A stretch of 64,000 nt of DNA, taken from positions 47,052,854 through 47,116,853 of the forward strand of contig CM055093.1 in the NCBI GenBank assembly GCA_029204225.1, read 5' to 3'. The stretch's first letter is position 1, and each line of letters opens with the position of its first letter. The position numbers and the translations under genes were made by a program. A model generated the notes under the pieces. It saw only the letters and a list, made by a program, of their open reading frames with translations, did not search any database and was not told the DNA's origin. Origin of the DNA: Diphasiastrum complanatum. Its lineage: Eukaryota; Streptophyta; Lycopodiopsida; Lycopodiales; Lycopodiaceae. This document shows, piece after piece, positions 1 through 10,400 of this stretch.

Positions 1-62
1 TCATCTTCAGATGCCCAGCATATTATGAGAGAGATATTACTGTCCGTTCAGAGAGCATCCAG
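1..62 (+). mobile_element. LINE ORF2 C-terminal remnant
   Basis: The first bases read IFRCPAYYE in one frame and then, after a frame change, ERYYCPFREHPVSLR. Both parts match the C-terminal zinc-knuckle tail of the LINE ORF2 found at 26.4-27.5 kb (IFRCPVYYEIRGRYHCLFR). The element continues off the left edge. It is only a short decayed scrap, identified from similarity within this window. Confidence 0.5.
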
Positions 63-117
63 TCTCATTGAGACTGGACTCAGACATATCCCCCCTGATA
101 CAGCTGAGCATCAGTGT

Positions 118-245
118 TAATTGTGGAAGAGGCAATGATATCTCCCTCTAACGTCATGACATCTAAAGCATCGAACAATAAAATGCTCTTCCATCTCCAC
201 CTCTTCCATAGTACACATATAGCAAATACTTTGTTCCTAAGGAAT
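118..245 (-). mobile_element. LINE ORF2 zinc-knuckle remnant, opposite strand
   Basis: The minus strand reads a Cys-x2-Cys stretch (ICYMC) followed by EEHFIVRC and VRGRYHCLFH. This parallels the tail of the LINE at 26.4-27.5 kb (ICQFC, EEHFIFRC, IRGRYHCLFR). Together with the piece at 1-62 it forms a head-to-head pair of LINE tails. Residual similarity only; no functional ORF. Confidence 0.55.
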
Positions 246-710
246 CTCCCCCCTTATCTCCACTCTTAGTAGGCGTGAAGAAACTCTTAATTGTCCCAAA
301 GTGAAGCAAAGACTACATGAGAAGCTTGAGTCTATGTAGTGTGGGAGTATCGGGCCTCTTGCAGCTCATGTGAACGAATTTGGTACAAATCTAGTTTGAC
401 CCCCAATTGGGGGCCAATTGAACACTTTACACGTAGGATCTCTAGATAAACTAGCGAATGTTGGAGAGGCTCCCCTCTGGAATATGCGATAAGGGATCCC
501 AACTGAGTCCAACAAATGTAAGCCTAGGACTACCAAGACAAGTGATATCCGTGTTCATGCAACTCATGCACATACATGATCAACCTGAAAATAGGCTCCA
601 TATATATGGGAGGCATAGCAAACATGAATAAGATAATCTAGTGTGGAATAGAGGGCCTGCCACACAAGCATAGAAACCCTAAAGACATCGAGAGCTACCA
701 CGGTTAGATA
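246..710. other. Unassigned sequence
   Basis: No coding region, RNA gene or repeat boundary was recognised here. Confidence 0.4.
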
Positions 711-1270
711 CATTGAGTCCAATGTATCATGCCTCCGCCTATACACAATCCTAAAAGTAACCAAAGTGTTAAAATGATGACATTTACTCTTCGCATCTAG
801 TATTAGCCTCCAAAAACAAAAACACTCCATAATGACTAAGTCAAATCATGATTGGAGTGGTGTTGGTTATTCTTAAGGACACACATAGTCCATACTTCTC
901 TATTTTTGACCAAGCATTTTCTATTACATTGGTAGGCCCCAGAAAACTATTTAACATGGTTCCTGATTTGGGCCCTAATATTTGGATTTTCATTGAGTCC
1001 AATGTATCATGCCTCCACCTCATACACAATCCTAAGAGTAACCAAAGTGTTAAATTGATGAGATTTACTCTTCACGTCTCGTATTAGCCTCCAAAAACAA
1101 AATCACTCCACAACGACTAGGTCAAATCATGATTGGAGTGGTGTTGGGTATTACTGAGACACACACACAGTCCATACTTCTCTATTTTTTACCAAGCATT
1201 TTCTATTACATTGGCAGGCCCTAGAAAACTATTTTACATGGTTCCTGATTTAGGCCCTAATATTTAAATC
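711..1270. repeat. Two-copy tandem repeat, 280-bp period
   Basis: A unit starting CATTGAGTCCAATGTATCAT occurs at 711 and again at 991. A second landmark, AAATCATGATTGGAGTGG, recurs at 844 and 1124, giving the same 280-bp spacing. The second copy fades near 1265 at GGCCCTAATATTT. Copies differ by scattered substitutions. The small ORFs on both strands here are not convincing genes. Confidence 0.8.
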
Positions 1271-2148
1271 TTCATATTTCCCTCCAAGTCAATTGAAGGC
1301 AGGTAGCTTTTGCTTAGTATAAATAGCCACTAAGGCTATTTATCAGCCAGTCCGCCACTGATTTCATAGTCTTGTTGAAAATGCTTGCGAATGATTATTT
1401 TGCTGCTTTTATGAATGTTATATGCTAATCCTTCACGCTAAATCTGTAGATACATTCATATTTGGTATTGTATATAATGTGATAGCATACTAGGTCCAAA
1501 TGTATGGATCAGTCTAAGGAGGTGGGGGAGCTTGTGAAGAAACTCATGCCAAAAAAGTCAAATACTGAGTTGTACAAGAGATCGATATGTCTCTTGTTCT
1601 CAAATCCCATGTAGGCCTCATTCTTGCATCTCAATAAGGTGCGGTACCAGCGTTTGGCAACAAAGAAAAGCTGGAGAGAGGAAGCAAGAACTTCAAGGAA
1701 GTGAAGATGGAGCTGATAATAGTATTGTGAGGAAATTTAGATCTTGAATTTTGTATATAATTTGTGGAAAGGGGGGCAAGGGATGCAACCATATGGAAAG
1801 CAGTGATGTGTCCAATAGGGTGTGAAATGGCATATACCAAAGTTATGACTATAGTGAATCCCGGTACAGATAATATGTCAGGTGCAGAAAGTGTAATATG
1901 GGGCGGGGAGGGAGGAGGGGGATATAGTGTTGCCTACGCCATGGTTGAGCCAACACAAAACGTGAGAGGGGAGTGGTCAACTAGTGTGGTGGAGGTGATG
2001 GACAAGCTAGAGATGTACAGAATGACGGCCAATGAGAAACATGGGGCATGTGAGGTATAGAAAGTGTAATGTGTGCCTTGGGAGGGAGGAGGGACATACG
2101 GTGGCGATTGATCCCTCTACTTTTCATCTTGATCCGTACTAATATCGG
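1271..2148. other. Unassigned sequence
   Basis: A 98-codon plus-strand ORF (1764-2060) and a 69-codon antisense ORF overlap here. Neither shows a recognisable domain, and no family is suggested. No RNA gene was seen. Confidence 0.35.
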
Positions 2149-2293
2149 TTCAACACGCGAGAGCCCAAGAAGATGCCGAGAGGTCGTACATCTGCGCGCC
2201 GAATCGATATTGCATGTGTCTGTACATATCGAATCAACGCGCGAACAACCAAGTCAAGGACTAGGAGTTGTACCTGTGCGCGCTAAATCGATA
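2149..2293. repeat. Diverged 83-bp tandem duplication
   Basis: Two arms share TCAACRCGCGA near the start and GCGCGCYRAATCGATAT at the end. The first arm lies at about 2149-2209 and the second at 2232-2293. They sit just upstream of the copia fragment and may belong to its leader or LTR, but no LTR terminus was found. Confidence 0.5.
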
Positions 2294-2399
2294 TCAGGTA
2301 TACAACCAAGGATATACGATTCTGTGGTGTGATAAACTTGGAGACAAGTCCTGTGCTCAAATTGAATCATTTTTGCGATCCGGACTCATCTATACAAGA

Positions 2400-4220
2400 A
2401 TGGCAACTCTAAGCGAGAGCGTCCTCAATGAGTCAAGCAAATTGGAAGGAGCCGGCAACTATGCAGTTTGGAAATTCAAACTGAAGAACATTTTGATGAA
2501 GAAGGAGCTATGGGAGATCGTGACACGTGAAGAGACAAGGCCAGTGATTGAAGAAGATCAACGGGCATTTGACAGGAGAAACTGGAAAGCACGGAATGTC
2601 ATCAATTTATCACTCAGAGATGCAATTATTCCCTACATTCGGAAGGACCGAAAGAAGCGTGGGATATGTTGAAGGCATTGTTTGAGACACAAACACATCT
2701 CGAGTGCTATTCCTAAAGACGAAGCTGCACACATTATGAATGGATGATGGTGCAACAATTGTCGATCACCTATTGAAGGTAAAGGAGATTCGTGATCAAT
2801 TGAGTTCAGCATTGTGAGATCGCGCAATTGACATTGAACAGTTTGAGTGAGTCACATCAAATGTTTGTGACAAGTATAGCCACACGGGAGAATCCTCCAA
2901 CCTATGAAGAGTTAGGTGGATTGCTTTTGCGGGAAGAACAACGTCAAGAGAACTTGAATCATCACAACAGGGGATTTGATCAAGCTCTTGCAGTCAGAGG
3001 ACGTGGTGGCAGATTTGGTCGTGGAAGACATCAATCAAGAGGTGGAAACTCAAATAGTGGATCATTCCAACAATTCCAAGAACAATCCAATGATGGACCA
3101 AATCGAGGCAATTGGCATTAAGGTCGAGGTCAAGGACGTGGCAATCCAAGGCAGAACAAACCTGGGAATTGCCGATATTGCAACAAACTTGGTCATTGGG
3201 AGCGTGAGTGCTTCAAGAAACAAAAGGAGTCAGCTCAGCGGAAAGGCAAATGTCAGGTCGGCAATTATGTTGATCAACATCAATTTGATGATGATCAATA
3301 CGAGGATGATGCAGGCGAGAGTTCAAACTTGTTCATTACGGCACTAATGACAAGTGATAAAGCCAAGAATACATGGTACATCAGCAGTGGAGCGTCCAAG
3401 CACATGACTTTGAGGAAGGAGTGGGTTTCGAAATTCAAGGAAATACACAATGGTGATGAAGTTGGGCAAGCTAATGGCCAATTGTCACCTGCTAAAGGAT
3501 TTGTAGTAGTACCAATGAAACTAGCCAGCGGGATGATTAAGCAGTTAAGCAATGTGCAATATGTACCTAGTTTAGCCAACAATCTACTATCAGTTGGGAC
3601 GATGGCTGATCAACAACTCAAGGTTGAGTTTGATAGCAACAAATGTCTCGTCAAAGACATCAAGAATCACTACAAAGTGATCGCTACAGGAGCTAGAGTC
3701 AATGGAAATTGACTATACAGATTGAATACGAGATTGTTTGATCAAGCCATGGTAAGCACTGTTGATAGTCAAAGTGATCTTTGGCATCAACAATTTGGTC
3801 ATATTAGTACTCAAAGTTTATAGATTCTCAAAAGAGGTAATCTAGTTATTGGATTGCCTGATATTTCTTTTGAAGGAAAAATCTGTGAAGGTTGTATTTT
3901 GGGAAAACAACATAGCGAGAGGTTTCCCAAAAGTGGAGCTAGGAGAGCCAATGGCATCCTCGATCTTGTCCACAGTGATTTATGTGGACCAATGCAGACT
4001 AGATCCGTTAGTGGTTACTATTACTTTATTACCTTCCTTGATGATTATAGCAGATGCATTTGGATTATTTCATAAGCAAGAAATCAGATGATTTTGCTAA
4101 GTTCAGAGAATTTGAGGCATTAGTTGCAAAGCAAACAGGATGTTGCTAGACTTTGAGATCTGATGGAGGTGGTGAGTACTTTTCGACAGAATTTATTGAT
4201 TTTTGCAAAGATCAAGGGAT
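2400..4220 (+). pseudogene. Ty1/copia gag-protease-integrase fragment (copia-1)
   Basis: Broken gag-pol of a copia retrotransposon. In order: gag from an ATG at 2400 (NYAVWKFKLKNILMKKELW, typical of the plant copia gag family); an Arg/Gly-rich gag tail (about 2960-3120); a CCHC zinc knuckle (CRYCNKLGHWERECF) near 3165; a protease region with WYISSGASKHMT near 3370, where the usual DSGA is SSGA, so the catalytic Asp is missing; a GAG-pre-integrase motif (LWHQQFGH) near 3780; and an integrase start (HSDLCGPMQ, FLDDYSRCIW) near 3970-4070. Several frameshifts and stops separate these parts. Similarity stops near 4220 in the integrase core, and no reverse transcriptase or LTR is visible. It is the same family as the minus-strand element at 46.3-52.1 kb. 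Confidence 0.9.
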
Positions 4221-4383
4221 CAAAACACTAGCCCAACACTTTGGGCCACTTGTAAAGTGAAGACCAATGATGCCAATTAAAAGCTCTCAACCCTCGAGGA
4301 GCTATCCAACCCTGTTATTAAACCATGGCAAACTAGCTTTGAGAGTACAAAAAATTGCTAAATAAGGGAAGTAAGGAGCTTGC

Positions 4384-4485
4384 CTTCACTAGGGGAACTG
4401 TAATAAATCCTTGATTCTTTTGTGGTATTCCAATCACCAGAGCCCAATAACTTCGTTGAATGCTCTTTCTGTCGAGTCCACTTAC
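4384..4485 (-). CDS. Pseudouridine synthase exon 6 (last recognisable)
   Basis: 34 codons containing RSYWALVIGIPQKNQGFIT and ending VPLVK, equivalent to the family's YWALVxGxP...G.I..PL. The acceptor is GTTTACAG. The end is taken at AAG|GCAAGC, a GC donor, because the open frame beyond it no longer resembles the family. The following exons (the basic GRxHQLRVH region) were not found to the left. Confidence 0.85.
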
Positions 4486-7400
4486 CTGTAAACAAATGCC
4501 AAACAAAGAACAGGGTGTCAATAAAAGAGCTTTTGAAAGCTTCTAGTTGTTCAGGAAACTGAGAGCACACACATAGGTGCAAGTTATTATATCCAGTTAT
4601 CTGTTCAAAGTTGTAACTCATGAAGATAACTGCAATTTACCTCGATATTTGAGGAAGCTGCCACAGTTTTTGCACGTAGCAGTTCATGAAGGATGATTGT
4701 ACTTTGGTGTGTTCGACCTAGCACCATCAAACCACTTGTATCTTTATCCAATCTATGCACCTGTCAAAGAAAAACAGATAAGCAGATTGCAAACTGAAAT
4801 AAGCTTTTTATACTCTAAAATTGTATTTTGAATAAAGATCAAACCAACATATTTAGAGGCCAGCCTAATCAATGCACAAACTCATCATTCCTTCACCAGT
4901 CGAGGGCCTTCGATATAATCATAAGACAAAGCGGCATCCATCAAGGAATCCAAATTCTTGCCAACAGATGTTCCACCCTGCAATCAGATGTACCATAAGA
5001 ACATAGAAACAATCAAAATCATTACCTTGGGATGATTCCAGAAAATTCAGATCTTAGTCTGGACAAGGTCATGAGCTAGATATATTTATGCCACAACTTA
5101 AGTATGGCAACAGAGAATTTCCTTTAAAGGAAACTAGGCTCATTAAAATAGTCGATGCAACCAAAAGGCACACCTGCTAGATAGAAGATTCACCAAATGT
5201 TCTTCACAGCAAGTTATCATGGAATACATAAACCTTTAGATTTTGTAGCTGGTAAGGTCTCCCACCTTTTCCAAATCGGGCTTTATTGGCGCCTTGGGTG
5301 GTTCAGAAATGGAGTCTCCAGGAAAGAAATGCAAATAATTGGTCTATTTTTTATTTAAAAACACTAGAGAACATTGATTTGTCTTGCATTTCACATGGTT
5401 TACTTCTTACTGCTACTTAAGTAGAACGTAATCATCACTGCAATGACCAATCTCAAGTGCTGACTTTGAGTGCAAGCACGAATTGACTAAATTTGTCATT
5501 ATTGAAACACAATATAACCAAAGTTCAAAATTGAAAATAACCATGATACAAACTTAGATATAATCATGTCGCATATTCCACTTAACATTATAAACAAGAA
5601 TCAAACTCAAATATAACCCTGGCTCATTATCCATAGAAGAGTCAAATAAATAAGTTAGAAAAGACATCTGGAAGGCTATACTGCAACAGTGTAGCCGCTC
5701 CTGGGACCTGGGTTGCCAAAGTCGAATCAGTGCATGATTCTCCTATCCTATTGTACAATTCCCAACAAAATCAGCAACGTTTCCTATTGCAATCAGCAGT
5801 GGAACCTTCACCTTCTCTCCTATCGTGATGGCTTCACAACGAGGGAAAATACGAAATAACCTATTCCCAATGGTAAAAGGGACCTTTTTGAAAAAAGTGG
5901 AGTTTCTTGGAGGTTTGAAATGGCCAAACCTTTTCGAAAGAATGAAATGTGATTCGGCAAAACCTTAGTAAATAGAGAGATCCTTAATCTGAGAAACCAC
6001 AATTAGAAAGTACTCGATGAGATTGAAGTGGTCCTTTAGAGCCAACAACAACTCAATCGATAATGTTATAACTAATAGTACTGACCAATCATGAACACAG
6101 AATGTGACCTGTGCAACTACATACTTTATAACAGAAAGACTATTGGATGCAGTAAAACTTGCCATCCAATATGAGATATTTAAACCATAGAAACCTTGTT
6201 ATCAAGAACTACAGCTGTCTGAGAAAACTGTCACACGTTGCAACTGTAAGGACTAAAAAGCTAGTTGCAGAAGAGTGCTAGAATGCCAGAATGTTGAGAA
6301 CTTAGAAGTCAAAGAAAGCTACTTAGAAGAGTAGATTTTAATTTCAATCATATCTGAAAGTGCAGGATCTCATAAGGTTGATTGAGTTTATTAAATAACA
6401 ACTCCAATATGAACAAGGTAACAAGCCTAATAAAGGCACTGCTGGAATTATCACAATATTTTCTCGTTAATAAAAATCTCCTCTGATTGGAAACAGGCCA
6501 AATATCCCATCGGAAGGCAAAGGATATTTTAAGGACTTAAAATCTCTTTCCAGCAAATCTGGGCTGCGATTTGGATCTGCTTGTAACCACTGAACCCATC
6601 AAGAAAACCATATAATTCATGGCCAGCAACATCATCTGATATTCGTTCGGTTAGCAGTAATAGGAAATGATCCTTGAGAGTGAATGCATTTATTAACCTG
6701 TAATCGATGCATACTCGTAAATTACCATTCTTTGGAACAACGATGCTTATACTCTTCCTTATGCAGGACACTACGAACGTAAAAAGAAAAACATATCTGC
6801 TCAAAGAACAAGGCACATATTTACAGCAAACAACTGAGAAATTCCCTTGATAAAAAAGACATATGAAAGGTTACCCATGAACAAGTATAAATCTTGAAGG
6901 GCCCCTTAGGGGACACCTGAAAATGGTCCATCAAAGAAGTGGGCAAACTGTGAAAGATGCCTAAATAAAGTGGACATATAAACAGTCCATATTGGACAAG
7001 TGCCCAATGGACATTGGAAATGTCCTTATGAACAGTAGTTAGCCCGGTGGGCCCATTCATCTCCATAATCTGTGTATTGGGGGCTAGCTACGGCTGGTAA
7101 TTTCCAGCACTGTTGGAGACAATGCATGACATGGGTCTCTTTCTTTGTAACACATCCTCTTCTATCATTGTGGATTTCAGCTAATGGGCTATTTGTGTGG
7201 GTCAAACTGTAAATGCATACATGCAGTCCCCTTCTATTGCTACTCCTATGCAGTCCTGGCGTCTAAGATTTCCTTGAAGTATATACTTGTGGGCCCCAAG
7301 AAGTGTCCTATCGTATTCAATGGCACTTCTGGGAATTTACAGATGGCTTGGTATTTCTTTGAATGCCACATTCAACTCTATTACTTATGTCACACTGCCA

Positions 7401-10400
7401 CAAAGAATAGGTACGTGGTACCTGATGATAGTAACATTTTGGCTAATAAGCAGTTTGCATACAATCAAATAATGACCCATATCTACCATTGCCATGAATA
7501 TGAACTGATTTTCTTGTTATCTATGTGGCCACGTCTATGCCAGATGAAGGTGACGCAGGAATGGAGATCTTAAAAGAGCAAGCTGCACTTTGTAGAATCT
7601 ATACACTTCAGTTGGATTATGATGGAGGTGAGAGAATGAGAATGGAAAGCGGTTGCAAGCTAACAAGGCATTACCCCTAAGGAATGTGCAGTTAAATACT
7701 TCAGCATTCGAGGATACAATATTTGTGACATTTGCTGTCAACAAGTTCACAAGTCACCTGCCATTAGCATCAGAGAACTACAGTGCTTTGTGCAATTCAG
7801 CATTCTATGGTTTTAAACTTAAGTTAAAATTCTCCCCCTCTAGCTTGAGCCTCTGCACTCAATGGGTGCCTCTAACAATTCTTCGTCCCCTTAATCTGAG
7901 ATGTTCCTCACTCTTGACTCAAGCTATAAAGAATCATCATAGTTGCCAGGGAATGCGTTCCCACCCCCTGGGAACGTGGGAACACCGTTCCCATCAGAAC
8001 AGGAAACTGGGAATGAGGGGAACGCCAGGGAAGGTTCTCAAAGCAGTGGGAAGACGTTCCCACTCATGTTCCCGGGTTTGGGAATGAGTTCCCAAGTATG
8101 AAAAAAATTTCAAACTTTTTTGGGTTCCAGCCCATCATTTTTTGCATGCCCGTGTGCTGTCAACCCAGGCTGCTGTCAGTTAACAACTTAACATGATTTT
8201 GATCAAGCCAAGGCAATCTACTAAGACAAGCTCATGCACAATTCAAAGGAAGGCAAATGAACACCCTTCGGCCTCTTCCACCAAAACCGCATGCCCTCGA
8301 GCCTCTTCTATTTGAATTTTGTTCCAAAAAAATCCAAATTCCTGTATTGTTTTCTGATTTTTTCAGACTTATAATTAAAATTTGAATGATGTGGCATTCC
8401 CACATTCCCAAGTTCTCGAAAACGTTCCCATTCCCAGGGGTCACGTTCCCATTTCATTCCTGTTCCCTGGTAATGATGGTAAAGATTGCTTGAATGAGGT
8501 GCTCTCATGCATCCTTTCACCCCGTTCCCACTGCTATCAAACAAATGAGAGAATTCACTGACTATATGTCTATTTTGCGACATATCACAAGTGGCACATT
8601 ATCCAGGCTCTCTCCATAGCTATTTTATTGCAGTGGTTCATCATGATGGGGTCATTGTTGTCTGCAGGACCTTTGTCGGTCCATATGTACAGCTTGATGG
8701 GGCTCGTTTATCATCCTTTTCCACCTTACATCCTATCATTGCCAACTTCCGACATTCAGTTGATTTTTATGCTTTTCTCAGGATTCTTACTTTGTTCAGT
8801 TGTGCTCCACAGCCACTTGTAGTACACTTGTGTTGCAGTTTCAGTTGCATTCCATTGTTCCACTCTAGTCGTGAGTCAAGATCTTTCACAGTCTCTTGTT
8901 GGCAGTTACTTGGGCTTTTAGAATTATTTGTGCTGTACATTTTATCAGCCGGTTACGTCACCGTAGCATATTGCAGTTCTTTTAGTCCTTTCAGTGTTCT
9001 TGCACCAATTTCACAATAACCCTCGAGAAGTAAGGACGCCCTATCCTTAATAGTAGGCTAATTGTGTTCTCTTTCCTTAATAATTATCCCTTCAAGTTTG
9101 GGCCTTGCCTACGTGGAAGTTGACCTGGACGCCCTTACATAGAGCTAAAGGACTTTGAATCGAATAGATTGCATATCAGAGATAGATCCCATGAGTAATA
9201 TACCACTTTGGGATATTGGCTGCTGCTAAATCAACCTTGTTTCCTGCAATATCTGAGATCAGGAAAGCCCCAACTGAAGAAAAACGTCTTTTGTCTGCAG
9301 GGAAACCTTTCAGCTCTAGTTTTCTGGAATTTAATCTAGAATGGCGTCCTAACAGTGCCATTGGTCATCTTCCAGCTTGCAAAAGATGGCCCTTAGCAAG
9401 GTTTAGGTCTGCAGTGTTTGGATCTGGCCAGTAAGGGCCTGCATGTGGGGAAGTTCTCACCCTCCAGTGACCCCTCGAGTAGTCCAAAAGACAGTCTTTA
9501 GCCATCTTAATCCATGTTCCTCCAGTGGTTGCTATATGGAAAGTATCCACACATGAACAAAAAAGCATAACCACGCCTTGTATAAACTTGAGTTCGCTTC
9601 ATATTTTATATAAAGGTCAAAGTTGACCAAAAATTGTGGAAATTGAGAAGAAATTATTTGTTGAAAGAAATTTTGCAGGAAGAGAGATGGATCTTGTAGG
9701 AAAAAACAATTCTACAAGTCTTTATAGTAGAACCTTCTCCTTCAGTTTCTTTTTTACCTGAACAGGATGGCTCTCTATTTATCCTTCACTAGCAATACAT
9801 AGACTGTGGAGTGTGGACAAACAGCCAAGTGGACATTTTATTGGAGTGAGGTGTACGGTGAGTATATGAGAATAGTTTGCACATTGAAGTTGGAATTTCT
9901 TAGGTCCAATAGAATTTGAGGTCATGGGCTTTTTTAGAAAGAAAAATGGCTGCTACCAACTGTATTATAAAACTCAAGGCCACTTCCTAATAACTTGAGC
10001 TCACCTGCGAACCTGAAATTCTTGAAGTGTATAATCTTGATGATTTCAGTTTCCCTGTCCCAATGATGATCTAACCAGATTCCTTACCACTTCAGAAATT
10101 CGTTGTGTCCATGAGATGTTTCCTCAGCTTTCAAAAGATCCAAGAATCACAGCAACTTTTGCAACAGAAGATAGTTTGATTTCACCTAGCAAATATGAAT
10201 CAACCTTATCCTATTTCAAAAAAATAAATAAAGACAATCATCACAGGATGATTTTGGACGAAAGAAAAAGTTCATTTGCTATTTGAATCAGTGTGTGACA
10301 CTAAACAGAAATTATTTGATGTTCAACTGCTTGGACTACATGGCCGTAAAGTTAGAGATGATGGTCTGGAGGGCCTAACAGTTTCTGACCATGGCATGGA

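Noticed and set aside
4220-4380. Possible next pseudouridine synthase exon left of exon 6 (reads LDSSSR then frame break)
   Set aside because: Only a handful of residues resemble the family, stops interrupt it and no conserved GRxHQL motif follows.
8591-9019. 142-codon plus-strand ORF as a membrane protein gene
   Set aside because: Hydrophobic but with no conserved motif, overlaps an intron on the other strand and has a competing frame inside it.
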